From: Clostridia bacterium
GTDB taxonomy: Bacteria > Bacillota_A > Clostridia > Oscillospirales > CAG-272
Reading direction: 5' to 3'
NCBI GenBank assembly: GCA_017468115.1
Contig: JAFUJS010000021.1
Span: 1 to 64,000, forward strand
Length of the DNA: 64,000 nt
The notes beneath the pieces were generated by a model that ran no database searches, was not told the DNA's origin, and saw nothing but the letters and a program-made list of their open reading frames with translations. The translations under genes and the position numbers were made by a program. Positions 15,549 through 23,838 of the stretch are shown here, one piece after another (positions within the stretch are counted from its first letter, which is position 1; every line of letters starts with the position of its first letter).

Positions 15549-17080
15549 TGGACATTAAAAACCAGCAAAGGCGACTTTTCAAGGAAAGATACATAAGAGG
15601 TACAATCAGAACCGCCTCGGGAGAAGGTCGAGCTTCTGTTGCAAGCAGTAGCGGAATAGGGCTTGAGAGCTTGATTATCAAGGGGAAAACCCTGCACAGA
15701 GAAAAAAGCCCCACCGAAAGAGTAAGAACGCTTTTGGAAAACGGCAGCTATATTCCGGCGGGGGTAACAGGTGCCTATGCTTATGCGCTCCCTGACGGCT
15801 TTGCGCAAAGCCAGCTTTCCTTTGTGCCTTCATTAAGCGCAGAAACAACAGGAATATCTGTGCTTCTTGCAGACAGCTCCAGCCTTTTGTTTTCAAACTC
15901 GGTAGAGCTTTTATCGACACAGGGTAGTGTAAATTCCTTTTCGGGAAGTGGTTACGGCTACATTATCGTAAACGGAGCGCTTACCGATGAGGAGCTAAGC
16001 GCCCTTTGGCAAAATCTAAGCATTGAGGTAAGCATAATCGGCGATTATGCGGCTAACAGCGAGTATGAGGTTGTAAACGCAGGTGACAATGGCCTTTTGG
16101 TAAGGCTAACAAGCAAAAACCTACTAGATCATAAAAAACTCAAAGCAAGCGCCCTTTTTAATGTTGTCGGCTTGCCAAAGGGCGAGTACTATGGAGTGAC
16201 AGGTGTTCCTACCAAAACCTCATACATAGCACCGTTCTCCAGCATGGTCGACAGCCCGGCAAGTATGACCCGGGACATGATAGGAAAGAGTCTTTCATAC
16301 ATTACGTTTTACGAGGGTGGCTACGGCGCAAGAAAGGCTGAGGTTGGACTTTACGATAGTACCAATAAGTTAAAATCCAAATGGGGAAATATGAAAAGAG
16401 ACCTTCCTTATACTTACTTAGAGCCTGAGGGCAGAGATAAGTTTCATATTAGAGTGAACTACACAACCGGAGAGGAAATTGATGAGGTCTTCAGATTTAT
16501 GGCAATGGAAGGAGAGTGTAGCTCTATACCTGAGTTTGTGCCGTTCTTTGAGCCAACAGAGGTACAGCTACCCACTCAAGCAACGGACAAGCAGGGCAGA
16601 ATTGTAAGTCTAAGCTTTGCGGGCTACGGTGATAACTGTGACTGTTTGGTAGTTAGCCGACAGGGAAGGAAGGTTGTGTATTATCAGCACGTGGCAGAGC
16701 AGAACCCCGGCCTACCGCAAGAGGAGCAGACCATTCTTGATGAGCCTGTGGCATACGACCTGTCGAGCTGCGACTTTGCAAGGCAGCTTTTCGATCTGGA
16801 CGTGCCCTATAATAACAGCGGAGTGCTTTATGCAAAAGGGGCAGGACTTGTTGAGGTGAAATACTACGCCACACGAGGACAAGACCAAGTGACGCTAAGC
16901 ATAAAATACGCTTGTCAGGGGGATGAGATTGGACAGAGCAAGACCTTCAATGTAAGAAAAGGCTGTCGAGTTGACATAATTGCCCCTCATATTTCAGGCT
17001 ACACACCCCTCAAAAGGAGCGTTAGCCTTGCACCGAGGGAAAACACAGAAATGATACTGGAATACAGAAAGGACGAGTAA
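15548..17080 (+). CDS. Tail-tip/fibre-like protein with a MucBP-like C-terminal domain
   Basis: A 510-residue protein with no signal peptide. The N-terminal 340 residues are beta-rich and Gly/Ser-rich. The last 90 or so, from VEVKYYATRGQDQVTLSIKY to SLAPRENTEMILEYRK, follow the plan of bacterial MucBP/adhesin repeats: a YxDxxG strand, a GxxxxV..P.I.GY turn (here DIIAPHISGYTPL) and a closing V-rich strand. A carbohydrate- or mucus-binding tip on a tail-like protein is therefore possible. TAATG overlaps at both ends couple it to its neighbours. Confidence 0.5.
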   Translation: MDIKNQQRRLFKERYIRGTIRTASGEGRASVASSSGIGLESLIIKGKTLHREKSPTERVRTLLENGSYIPAGVTGAYAYALPDGFAQSQLSFVPSLSAETTGISVLLADSSSLLFSNSVELLSTQGSVNSFSGSGYGYIIVNGALTDEELSALWQNLSIEVSIIGDYAANSEYEVVNAGDNGLLVRLTSKNLLDHKKLKASALFNVVGLPKGEYYGVTGVPTKTSYIAPFSSMVDSPASMTRDMIGKSLSYITFYEGGYGARKAEVGLYDSTNKLKSKWGNMKRDLPYTYLEPEGRDKFHIRVNYTTGEEIDEVFRFMAMEGECSSIPEFVPFFEPTEVQLPTQATDKQGRIVSLSFAGYGDNCDCLVVSRQGRKVVYYQHVAEQNPGLPQEEQTILDEPVAYDLSSCDFARQLFDLDVPYNNSGVLYAKGAGLVEVKYYATRGQDQVTLSIKYACQGDEIGQSKTFNVRKGCRVDIIAPHISGYTPLKRSVSLAPRENTEMILEYRKDE

Positions 17081-17679
17081 TGAAAAAGGTATTAACAACA
17101 ATTGCCTGCGTTTTTTTGCTTGCCTGCTTGCTTGCGCTCTCCATTCTTGCGCAAGACGTTACAGGACAAGAGAAAAACCAAGAAACAGGCGAGGGAGTGT
17201 CTGATTTTGACACAGAGAGCTGGGACGTCAAGGACTATTTGATTGAGAAAATCGCACCCGTGCTTGTGGGCGTGCTAACCGGCGCCTGCGCACTTATAAC
17301 AACCCTTGGCTCAATTAAAAAATCCTTAAGCTCCCTAAAAAATACAAAGGAAGAGCTAAGGGGCGAGGGCGAGAAAAGCAGAGAGCTGTTTTTGGAGCAA
17401 TCAAATCAGCTTATTGCCTGTAGCTCAAAAATGGAGGACACAAGCCAGCACCTAGAGGAGCTGAAGGAAAAAATCGAGGTGCTTGAAAAGGAGCTTTACT
17501 ATCTTAGCGAGCAAAGCATGAGCCTTGCCAAAATTATCACAATCGGCTTTTTGGGGGACGAAAAGAGGGTTGGCTCCGGCAGGGGAGAGAAAATGATGCT
17601 CCTTTTGGAAAACAGCCAAGCCATGCTTGAACAAATCAGCAAGAAAATCAAGGACCTAAAGGCTAGCGAGGTGGAGTAA
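17080..17679 (+). CDS. Exported or membrane-anchored coiled-coil protein of the cassette
   Basis: A 199-residue protein. Residues 1-24 form a signal peptide or membrane anchor (MKKVLTTIACVFLLACLLALSILA). A second hydrophobic helix at about 60-80 (IAPVLVGVLTGACALITTL) precedes a long amphipathic coiled coil (about 85-150). A short Gly-rich turn (GDEKRVGSGRGE) leads to a last helix. The layout suits a spanin-like or holin-associated envelope protein, but no family is recognised. First of three consecutive membrane genes ending the cassette. Confidence 0.45.
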   Translation: MKKVLTTIACVFLLACLLALSILAQDVTGQEKNQETGEGVSDFDTESWDVKDYLIEKIAPVLVGVLTGACALITTLGSIKKSLSSLKNTKEELRGEGEKSRELFLEQSNQLIACSSKMEDTSQHLEELKEKIEVLEKELYYLSEQSMSLAKIITIGFLGDEKRVGSGRGEKMMLLLENSQAMLEQISKKIKDLKASEVE

Positions 17680-18090
17680 ATGAACAGGCTAAGGCTTCCA
17701 CTTTTATACCTGCTTTCCTTCACCCTTTCCCTAGGACCCGTTTTGGTATACTTCTTTATCAATTTAGATAAATATGTAACCTCGGTAGCCGATGCTGTAA
17801 GGCTTTCCTTCGGGGGCGTGATTATTTTGGGCGTAGTGCTTTTGAAGGTGGTGGGGCTTTTGAAAATGCCACCGAGAATTGTGCTTTTTGCCTTGGTTTT
17901 TGCAGGCTGTTATCTTCTTAGCAGTATACTTAACGACCTGATTATCTTTTCCTTTCTTGCCTTAATTGGCGAAATTGGGGATTCTGTTTGCCAAATCTTT
18001 ATAAGACGAGAAAAGGAAAGACGGCTGATTGAAAAAACGGCAAGGGCGACAGCCACCGCCCTTGAGTCAAGCTTTACAGGAAGGGTGTAA
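17680..18090 (+). CDS. Four-helix small membrane protein, holin-like layout
   Basis: A 136-residue protein with four predicted membrane helices (about 8-28, 42-62, 65-82, 84-100) and a basic C-terminal tail (RREKERRLIEKTARATATAL). Size, helix count and charged tail fit holins, and the genes around it are tail-like. ATG follows the previous stop directly. No sequence motif confirms holin function. Confidence 0.4.
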   Translation: MNRLRLPLLYLLSFTLSLGPVLVYFFINLDKYVTSVADAVRLSFGGVIILGVVLLKVVGLLKMPPRIVLFALVFAGCYLLSSILNDLIIFSFLALIGEIGDSVCQIFIRREKERRLIEKTARATATALESSFTGRV

Positions 18091-18093
18091 GCT

Positions 18094-18987
18094 ATGAAAA
18101 GAAACAGTTTCGAGGAGGGCTTTTACAAAAATGCAGGCTACATAGCCGTGGTGCTAATCTCCCTTGTGTATATTGCAGGGAGCATGCTTATGATTTCAAG
18201 GACAGGAAAAACTGTCCTTGAAATACTCGGCACAGGTATTCTTTCAATGCTGGTGGGCATTCTTATCAACGGAGTTTTCCGTGGTATTGGTCTTAGGCGA
18301 GGGGATGAGGACGAGAAAATGGTGTCAACCACCGCCCTTCACGCAAGGACTGTGGAGGAAATAACCCCCTACATAGACAGGCTGGACAGCTTTTGTCAAA
18401 TTGAAACGGAGGGCGCAAGAAAAAGCCTGCGCACACAAATTCTTTTGGAGGAGGGCATTGCCTACGACACGGTGTTTGACGGGGCAGGAACGCTGAAAAT
18501 AAAGGAGCCCTACTACCTCTTTACAAAGGAAGAAATAGACAGCACCAAGGGCTTTTTTGCGAGGCAAGGGCAAAGGCGCAAGAACAGAAAATACAGACAA
18601 GCGATTTTAAGGGCGGTGCGCCTTAAAATCAAAAGGCTGACCCCCTCGTCGCTGACCACGGACGGCGCAAGGGTGGAAAACCCCTTCGACTTCGGAAAAA
18701 GCAAAAGCCAGTTTTCCAGAGGCAGAGGGGCGTCCGATATAGTTATTCGTGTCCTGATGGCAATAATCTTTGGCTACTTTGGCGTCAGTCTAGTGGGCGA
18801 AATAAATATTGCCTCAATAATTTGGAATGCCCTGCAAATTGTAATGTATATTTGCGGCGGCATAATCCAAATGCACACCGCCTACGTATGGGTGGTGGAC
18901 AGCTACCGCGGCTCTATTGTTCGAAGAATAGACCTGATTGAAAAATTCAAGCTTTTTGTGAAAAAAGAGCAGAAAGTCAATTTTTAG
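18094..18987 (+). CDS. Membrane protein closing the cassette
   Basis: A 297-residue protein with two N-terminal membrane helices (about 13-35 and 41-62), a 130-residue cytoplasmic basic/charged middle (RQGQRRKNRKYRQAILRAVRLKIKRL), and two or three C-terminal helices from about 210. No family recognised. The basic middle could contact nucleic acid, lipid or a tail component. It ends 30 nt before the transketolase promoter and no terminator is seen. Confidence 0.42.
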   Translation: MKRNSFEEGFYKNAGYIAVVLISLVYIAGSMLMISRTGKTVLEILGTGILSMLVGILINGVFRGIGLRRGDEDEKMVSTTALHARTVEEITPYIDRLDSFCQIETEGARKSLRTQILLEEGIAYDTVFDGAGTLKIKEPYYLFTKEEIDSTKGFFARQGQRRKNRKYRQAILRAVRLKIKRLTPSSLTTDGARVENPFDFGKSKSQFSRGRGASDIVIRVLMAIIFGYFGVSLVGEINIASIIWNALQIVMYICGGIIQMHTAYVWVVDSYRGSIVRRIDLIEKFKLFVKKEQKVNF

Positions 18988-19011
18988 TAGCAAAAATCAA
19001 GCAAATATCTG

Positions 19012-19040
19012 TTGACATATTATAATATTAATGATAAAAT
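19012..19040 (+). promoter_or_regulatory. Promoter of the split transketolase operon
   Basis: TTGACA (19012-19017), 17-bp spacer, TAAAAT (19035-19040). Close to consensus, so probably highly expressed. Confidence 0.85.
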
Positions 19041-19083
19041 ACAATAAATCAGTTTAATATTTTATGTTCGGAGGACAAATTCC

Positions 19084-19932
19084 GTGAGCGAAAACAAGAT
19101 ACTTGAGCTTAAGAAAATTGCTACTGAAATAAGGCTCGGCGCACTTGAGGCTGTTTACAACGCAAAAAGTGGACATCCGGGTGGCGCACTTTCATCTGCT
19201 GATATTTTGGCGTGCCTTTACTTTTCAGAGCTAAATGTTAATCCACAAAATCCTGAGGACGAAAACAGAGATAGGTTCGTTCTTTCCAAGGGTCATTCCT
19301 GCCCTGCATACTATGCGGCTCTTGCGCTAAAGGGCTACTTTAACAGGAGTGAGCTTAAATGCTTCAGACAAATCGGCACCTTCCTTCAGGGTCACCCGGA
19401 TATGAAGGGCATTAAGGGCGTTGATATGTCCACAGGCTCCCTGGGTCAGGGACTTTCTGTTGCCTGTGGTATGGCACTTGCCGCAAAGCTTGATGGCAAG
19501 GACTACCGCACCTATACAATAATTGGCGACGGAGAGAGCCAAGAGGGTCAGGTTTGGGAGGCAATTACCTTTGCTTCACACTACAAGCTTGACAACCTTT
19601 GCCTGATTATTGACAACAACGGCTTGCAGATAGACGGCAAGGTTAAGGATGTTATGAACATTATGCCTTACGCAAGCAAGCTAAAGGCATTTGGCTGGAA
19701 TGTAATCTCTATTGACGGCCATAGCTATGAGGAAATCCTTTCCGCGTTTGACAGTGCGAAAAAGACAAAGGGCAAGCCTACCGCTATTGTGGCAAGCACA
19801 ATAAAGGGCAAGGGCGTTTCCTTTATGGAAAATCAAGCAGGCTGGCATGGCAAGGCTCCAAACGAGGACCAGTATAATCTTGCGTTTAGTGAGCTTGTGG
19901 CATACAAAAATTCTCTTGGAGGTAACGAGTAA
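19084..19932 (+). CDS. tktA: Transketolase, N-terminal (TPP-binding) subunit
   Basis: A 282-residue subunit carrying the thiamine-diphosphate half of transketolase, which moves two-carbon units in the non-oxidative pentose phosphate pathway. GDGESQEGQVWEA then DNNGLQIDG is the TPP/Mg motif (about 149-185). SGHPGG and the H-rich GHSCPAYYA complete the site. GTG start with GGAGGACA upstream. Stop overlaps the C-subunit ATG (TAATG), so the two halves are coupled. Splitting into two chains is common in Clostridia and many anaerobes. Confidence 0.93.
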   Translation: MSENKILELKKIATEIRLGALEAVYNAKSGHPGGALSSADILACLYFSELNVNPQNPEDENRDRFVLSKGHSCPAYYAALALKGYFNRSELKCFRQIGTFLQGHPDMKGIKGVDMSTGSLGQGLSVACGMALAAKLDGKDYRTYTIIGDGESQEGQVWEAITFASHYKLDNLCLIIDNNGLQIDGKVKDVMNIMPYASKLKAFGWNVISIDGHSYEEILSAFDSAKKTKGKPTAIVASTIKGKGVSFMENQAGWHGKAPNEDQYNLAFSELVAYKNSLGGNE

Positions 19933-20882
19933 TGGCAGATAAGATAGCAACAAGAGAAGCCTATGGCAACGCCCTGTGCGAATTTGGCGGCGTTTATAAG
20001 GATATTGTAGTTTTGGACGCAGACCTTGCAGAGGCTACAAAGACTTGTATCTTCAAGAAAAAATATCCGGATAGATTTTTCGATTGCGGCATTTCAGAGA
20101 ACAATATGGTTTGCGTTGCTGCCGGTCTTTCAACAGCAGGCAAGATTCCTTTTGTATCTACCTTCGCAATGTTTGCGGCAGGCAGAAGCTTTGAGCAGAT
20201 TAGAAACTCTATCGGCTACCCACACCTTAACGTAAAGATTTGCGCAACCCACGCAGGCATCAGCGTTGGCGAGGACGGTGCAACACACCAATGCAACGAG
20301 GACATTGCTCTTATGAGAACAATTCCCGGTATGGTTGTTATAAACCCATCTGACGCAGTTGAGGCAAAGGCGGCGGTTGAGGCTGTAATTAAGTATAACG
20401 GACCTGCATATTTAAGATTTGGCAGACTTCCAATCTCCATTATCAACGATAACCCCGACTATAAGTTTGAAATCGGCAAGGCTATTAAGATGGCTGACGG
20501 TATTGATGTTACCATCGTTGCAAACGGTATGATGGTTGAAGAGGCTTTGATTGCCCGTGAAATGTTGTTTTCCGAGGGTATTTCCGCCGCTGTTATCAAT
20601 ATGCACACAGTAAAGCCAATCGACGTTGAAATGCTTATTGCAGAGGCACAGCAGACAGGCGCTATCGTAACCAGTGAGGAGCACAACATTATCGGTGGAC
20701 TTGGCTCTGCCGTGGCAGAGGCTCTTTCCGAAATTTGCCCTGTTCCTGTTGTAAGACACGGTGTAAATGATGAGTTCGGTAAGAGCGGACCTGCAAAGGC
20801 ACTGCTTGAGCACTACTCACTAAATGCCCGTGGCATTTGCGAAAAGGTTAAGCTTGCACTTCAGCTAAAAAACTCAAGATAA
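19932..20882 (+). CDS. tktB: Transketolase, C-terminal subunit
   Basis: A 316-residue subunit with the pyrimidine-binding and C-terminal domains. Motifs: FFDCGISENNMVCVAAGLS (the Glu that activates TPP lies in ISEN), TFAMFAAGR, CATHAGISVGEDGATHQ, and MRTIPGMVVINPSDA. The C-terminal domain has the VTSEEHNIIGGLGSAVAE pattern. Forms the active enzyme with the product of the previous gene. Terminator follows 4 nt after the stop. Confidence 0.93.
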   Translation: MADKIATREAYGNALCEFGGVYKDIVVLDADLAEATKTCIFKKKYPDRFFDCGISENNMVCVAAGLSTAGKIPFVSTFAMFAAGRSFEQIRNSIGYPHLNVKICATHAGISVGEDGATHQCNEDIALMRTIPGMVVINPSDAVEAKAAVEAVIKYNGPAYLRFGRLPISIINDNPDYKFEIGKAIKMADGIDVTIVANGMMVEEALIAREMLFSEGISAAVINMHTVKPIDVEMLIAEAQQTGAIVTSEEHNIIGGLGSAVAEALSEICPVPVVRHGVNDEFGKSGPAKALLEHYSLNARGICEKVKLALQLKNSR

Positions 20883-20885
20883 ACT

Positions 20886-20914
20886 AAAAAATGCGACCCT
20901 GTGTCGCATTTTTT
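20886..20914 (+). terminator. Terminator after transketolase, shared hairpin type
   Basis: TGCGAC/GTCGCA stem with the same CCTGT loop as the hairpins at 263, 39180 and 44690, flanked by A- and T-runs. The -35 box of the next promoter begins 2 nt after it. Confidence 0.87.
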
Positions 20915-20915
20915 G

Positions 20916-20944
20916 TTGCAATTTGGGAATTAGTGTGGTAAAAT
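20916..20944 (+). promoter_or_regulatory. Promoter of the SGNH hydrolase gene
   Basis: TTGCAA (20916-20921), 17-bp spacer, TAAAAT (20939-20944), 25 bp before the ATG at 20969; RBS GAAAGGACGG. Confidence 0.75.
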
Positions 20945-20968
20945 AATTGAGAAAGGACGGTATTTGTT

Positions 20969-21928
20969 ATGAAGCTTTCAAGTAAATCATTAATCAAGCA
21001 TATAAAGGGTGCCTGCTATCATGAAACGGAGCGTGGCTACCTGTTTCCATATCATTACAGCAAGGCGCAGCTTGACTACTTTGCAAGACCTGAATACGAT
21101 TGGGGCTGGAGATGGCGTGCCCATTTTCAAAGCTGTATAAGAATCGAGCTTATTACAAGCTCAACCGAAATCAGCCTTGACTACCTTGCAAAAAGCTATT
21201 CAAGCGACCATTGCACCTTTGACCTTTATGTTGACGGCATAGCAACAGCGGTAAGGCCGATTTGCGACAAAAGGGGCAGGGTTACATACACCTTGAAGGA
21301 AGGGGAAAAGAGGGTTACAATTTATTTCCCTATTGACTGTGAGGTTGGTATAAAGAATTTTACCCTCAACGGCACCTATAAGGCAGCAAAGACAAGGGGC
21401 AAAAGACTACTTATTATCGGCGACTCAATTACACAGGGCTACGGACCGTTTATGTCAGGTGCAGCCTATGCAAATATTCTTCAAAGAAAAACAGGCTATG
21501 ATATTTTGGCACAGGGTATTGGCGGCTATCGCTTTGAGCCGCAGGACCTGATGTACGTTGACGGCTTTATGCCCGACAGAATAATGGTTTTCCTTGGCAC
21601 AAACTATTACGAGCCGATGGAGAATTACGATTACGCACAGGCGGTAAGGGACTTCTTTGTAAAGCTAAAGGAGCTTTATCCCAATACTCCGATTTTGGTT
21701 GTTTTACCACTTTGGAGAAACAACGACGTGGACTTTGTCCGCTTTGAGTGGTGTAGGGAGCAAATCCGCACAAGCGCACGAGCGCACGAGGGCATTTACG
21801 TGGTAGACGGCTTTGAGCTGGTGCCGAACATCGACGAGTGCTTCATAGATAAAATCCATCCAAATGCCTATGGCTGCCAGCTTCTTGCTGACAACCTGGC
21901 AACCGTAATGAAGGACATAAAATTCTAA
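20969..21928 (+). CDS. SGNH/GDSL-family esterase with N-terminal beta domain
   Basis: A 319-residue hydrolase, probably a carbohydrate esterase. The N-terminal 140 residues form a beta-sandwich-like domain (FQSCIRIELITSSTEISLDY) as in CE2-type or SGNH_3 enzymes. The catalytic domain has block I LLIIGDSITQGYG (Ser in GDSIT, about residue 153), block II GIGGYRF, block III FLGTNYYE and block V DKIHPNAYG with the Asp-His pair near the C terminus. No signal peptide, so it acts in the cytoplasm on imported glycans. Monocistronic with its own promoter and terminator. Confidence 0.85.
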   Translation: MKLSSKSLIKHIKGACYHETERGYLFPYHYSKAQLDYFARPEYDWGWRWRAHFQSCIRIELITSSTEISLDYLAKSYSSDHCTFDLYVDGIATAVRPICDKRGRVTYTLKEGEKRVTIYFPIDCEVGIKNFTLNGTYKAAKTRGKRLLIIGDSITQGYGPFMSGAAYANILQRKTGYDILAQGIGGYRFEPQDLMYVDGFMPDRIMVFLGTNYYEPMENYDYAQAVRDFFVKLKELYPNTPILVVLPLWRNNDVDFVRFEWCREQIRTSARAHEGIYVVDGFELVPNIDECFIDKIHPNAYGCQLLADNLATVMKDIKF

Positions 21929-21930
21929 AT

Positions 21931-21959
21931 AAAAAGAACGGGTCAACCGTTCTTTTTTG
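21931..21959 (+). terminator. Terminator after the SGNH hydrolase
   Basis: AAGAACGG/CCGTTCTT stem, GTCAA loop, then TTTTTT. Confidence 0.88.
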
Positions 21960-22008
21960 TTTTAGAGGTGAACAAGAGCTGAAAAGAGAAAATTTCAAAA
22001 TATTGTTA

Positions 22009-22037
22009 TTGATTTATAATATATAATATGGTATACT
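22009..22037 (+). promoter_or_regulatory. Promoter of the Gld-type ABC operon
   Basis: TTGATT (22009-22014), 17-bp spacer, TATACT (22032-22037), preceded by TGG (extended -10). It leaves an untranslated leader of about 115 nt. Confidence 0.6.
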
Positions 22038-22156
22038 GTAAAATGAAAAATTATAGATTATTAGTAACACTTCAAAAATTTTAACGCCGAAGACGGGGGT
22101 TTTGTCCGTTCCAAAACCGGTTCGTATCACTCTCGCAAGGCATATAGGTGAAAAAG

Positions 22157-23104
22157 ATGATTGAAATTACAAACCTAGTTCGTAAATTCGGCACAAAGGT
22201 TGCCGTTGACGACATTTCCTTTAGCGTTAAGGAAGGCGAAATTGTTGGCTTTCTTGGACCAAACGGTGCAGGCAAGTCCACAACTATGAATATAATCACA
22301 GGCTACCTTTCCCCAACCTCGGGTAAGGTTTTGGTTGACGGCAAGGACGTTTTTGAGGAGCCTGAGGATGTAAAAAGGCTTATCGGCTTTTTGCCTGAGC
22401 AGCCGCCCCTTTATATGGATATGACCGTTTGGGAATATCTTTCCTTTGTCTTTGACCTTAAGGGCTGCGACTTTAACAAGAAGAAGCACCTTACAGAGGC
22501 GTGCGAGGTTGTAAAAATCCTTGACGTAAAAAACCGCCTTATAAGAACACTTTCTAAGGGCTATAAGCAAAGGGTTGGCATTGCGAGCGCCCTTATCGGA
22601 AACCCCAAAATCATTATTTTGGACGAGCCTACCGTTGGTCTTTCTCCGGAGCAGGTTATCGAGTTTCGTAGCCTTATTCGTGGACTTGCAAAGACCCACA
22701 CAATTATACTTTCAACACATATTCTTTCAGAGGTACAAGCCCTCTGTAATAGAATTATCGTTATAAACGAGGGCAAAATCGTTGCCGACCAGGACACCCC
22801 GCACCTTAAGAGGGTCGTTGGCGAGAACAACCGCTTTCAGGTCAAGATTGCAGGACCTCAGAAGGAGGTTTACAACCTGCTTCGCTCAATTCACAGCGTA
22901 AGAAATGTTACCTGCGACGGTGTTCGTGATGCCGATACATACACATTTATTGTAGAATATTCAGGCTCTGTGGACATAAGAAAGATTATGTTTAAGGAGC
23001 TGGCAAGCAAGGGCTGGCCGATTATGGCTATGGAGGGTGTTGAAACCACACTTGAGGACCTGTTTGTAAAGCTGATTTCAACAAAGAAGGGAGAAGAGGA
23101 ATGA
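22157..23104 (+). CDS. ABC transporter ATP-binding protein (GldA-like)
   Basis: A 315-residue ATPase subunit. Walker A GPNGAGKST is near residue 36, signature TLSKGYKQRVG is near 134, and Walker B IIILDEP precedes the TVGLSP D-loop region. The H-switch STHIL and a C-terminal about 90-residue accessory domain follow, as in GldA/NatA-type exporters. The ATG at 22157 with AGGTG upstream is preferred, though a GTG at 22148 is also possible. Its stop overlaps the permease ATG (ATGA). Energises an exporter with the next three gene products; substrate unknown, probably an extracellular carbohydrate or surface factor. Confidence 0.9.
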   Translation: MIEITNLVRKFGTKVAVDDISFSVKEGEIVGFLGPNGAGKSTTMNIITGYLSPTSGKVLVDGKDVFEEPEDVKRLIGFLPEQPPLYMDMTVWEYLSFVFDLKGCDFNKKKHLTEACEVVKILDVKNRLIRTLSKGYKQRVGIASALIGNPKIIILDEPTVGLSPEQVIEFRSLIRGLAKTHTIILSTHILSEVQALCNRIIVINEGKIVADQDTPHLKRVVGENNRFQVKIAGPQKEVYNLLRSIHSVRNVTCDGVRDADTYTFIVEYSGSVDIRKIMFKELASKGWPIMAMEGVETTLEDLFVKLISTKKGEEE

Positions 23105-23826
23105 TAGCAATTTTCAAAAAGGAAATGAGATCCTATTTTACAACACCTATGGGATATATTTTCTTGGCTGTTGCTCTTTTCGTTTCGTCCTTTGTTTTCG
23201 CCCTTACTACATATTATCAAGAGGAGCCAACCTCCAACACAGGTACATATTTTACGCTTTTGGTTTTCCTTCTGGCAATTTTGCTGCCTGTGCTTACAAT
23301 GCGCTCCTTCAGCGAAGAAAAAAGGGCAAAGACAGACCAGCTTTTGTTTACCTCGCCTGTGTCAATTTTCTCACTTGTGCTGGGTAAATTTTTGGCAGCC
23401 GTTTGTATGTTCCTTGTTTATTTAGGACTTTCAATGATAAACCTAATTCCTATTTTTGCCACCGTTGCACAGGGCGCAAGCCAGCCCAACGGCTCAATTA
23501 TAGTAGGAAACATAATTGCCATAATCCTTGTGGGCATTTGCTTTATTGCCATTGGCATTTTTGCCTCTGCTCTTAGCGAAAACTCTGCCGTTTCCTTCAT
23601 TATCACTCTTGGTATTCTGGCAGGCTTTTTGGTAATCAACCTGTTCAACTCCTATATTGAAATTGACTGGCTCAGGTCCGTCCTTAGCTGGCTTTCAATC
23701 TATGGCAGATTTGTAAACTTCACCTATGGCATTTTTGATATAGGCGCACTTGTGTACTATATCTCTATCACAGGCATATTCCTGTTTTTGACCGAGCGCA
23801 TTTTTCAGGTGCGCAGGCTGGGTTAA
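23101..23826 (+). CDS. ABC-2 type permease (GldF-like)
   Basis: A 241-residue integral membrane protein with six predicted helices and the ABC-2 opening (MIAIFKKEMRSYFTTPMGYIF). The cytoplasmic loop MRSFSEEKRAKTDQLLFTSPVS is the family's coupling region that contacts the ATPase (quoted in part: EEKRAKTDQLLFTSP). Overlaps the ATPase stop by 4 nt; 12 nt to the next gene. Confidence 0.88.
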   Translation: MIAIFKKEMRSYFTTPMGYIFLAVALFVSSFVFALTTYYQEEPTSNTGTYFTLLVFLLAILLPVLTMRSFSEEKRAKTDQLLFTSPVSIFSLVLGKFLAAVCMFLVYLGLSMINLIPIFATVAQGASQPNGSIIVGNIIAIILVGICFIAIGIFASALSENSAVSFIITLGILAGFLVINLFNSYIEIDWLRSVLSWLSIYGRFVNFTYGIFDIGALVYYISITGIFLFLTERIFQVRRLG

Positions 23827-23838
23827 GGGGGTAACGAT

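Noticed and set aside
10900..18987. Complete prophage
   Set aside because: No integrase, large terminase, portal, capsid, lysin or att repeats found.
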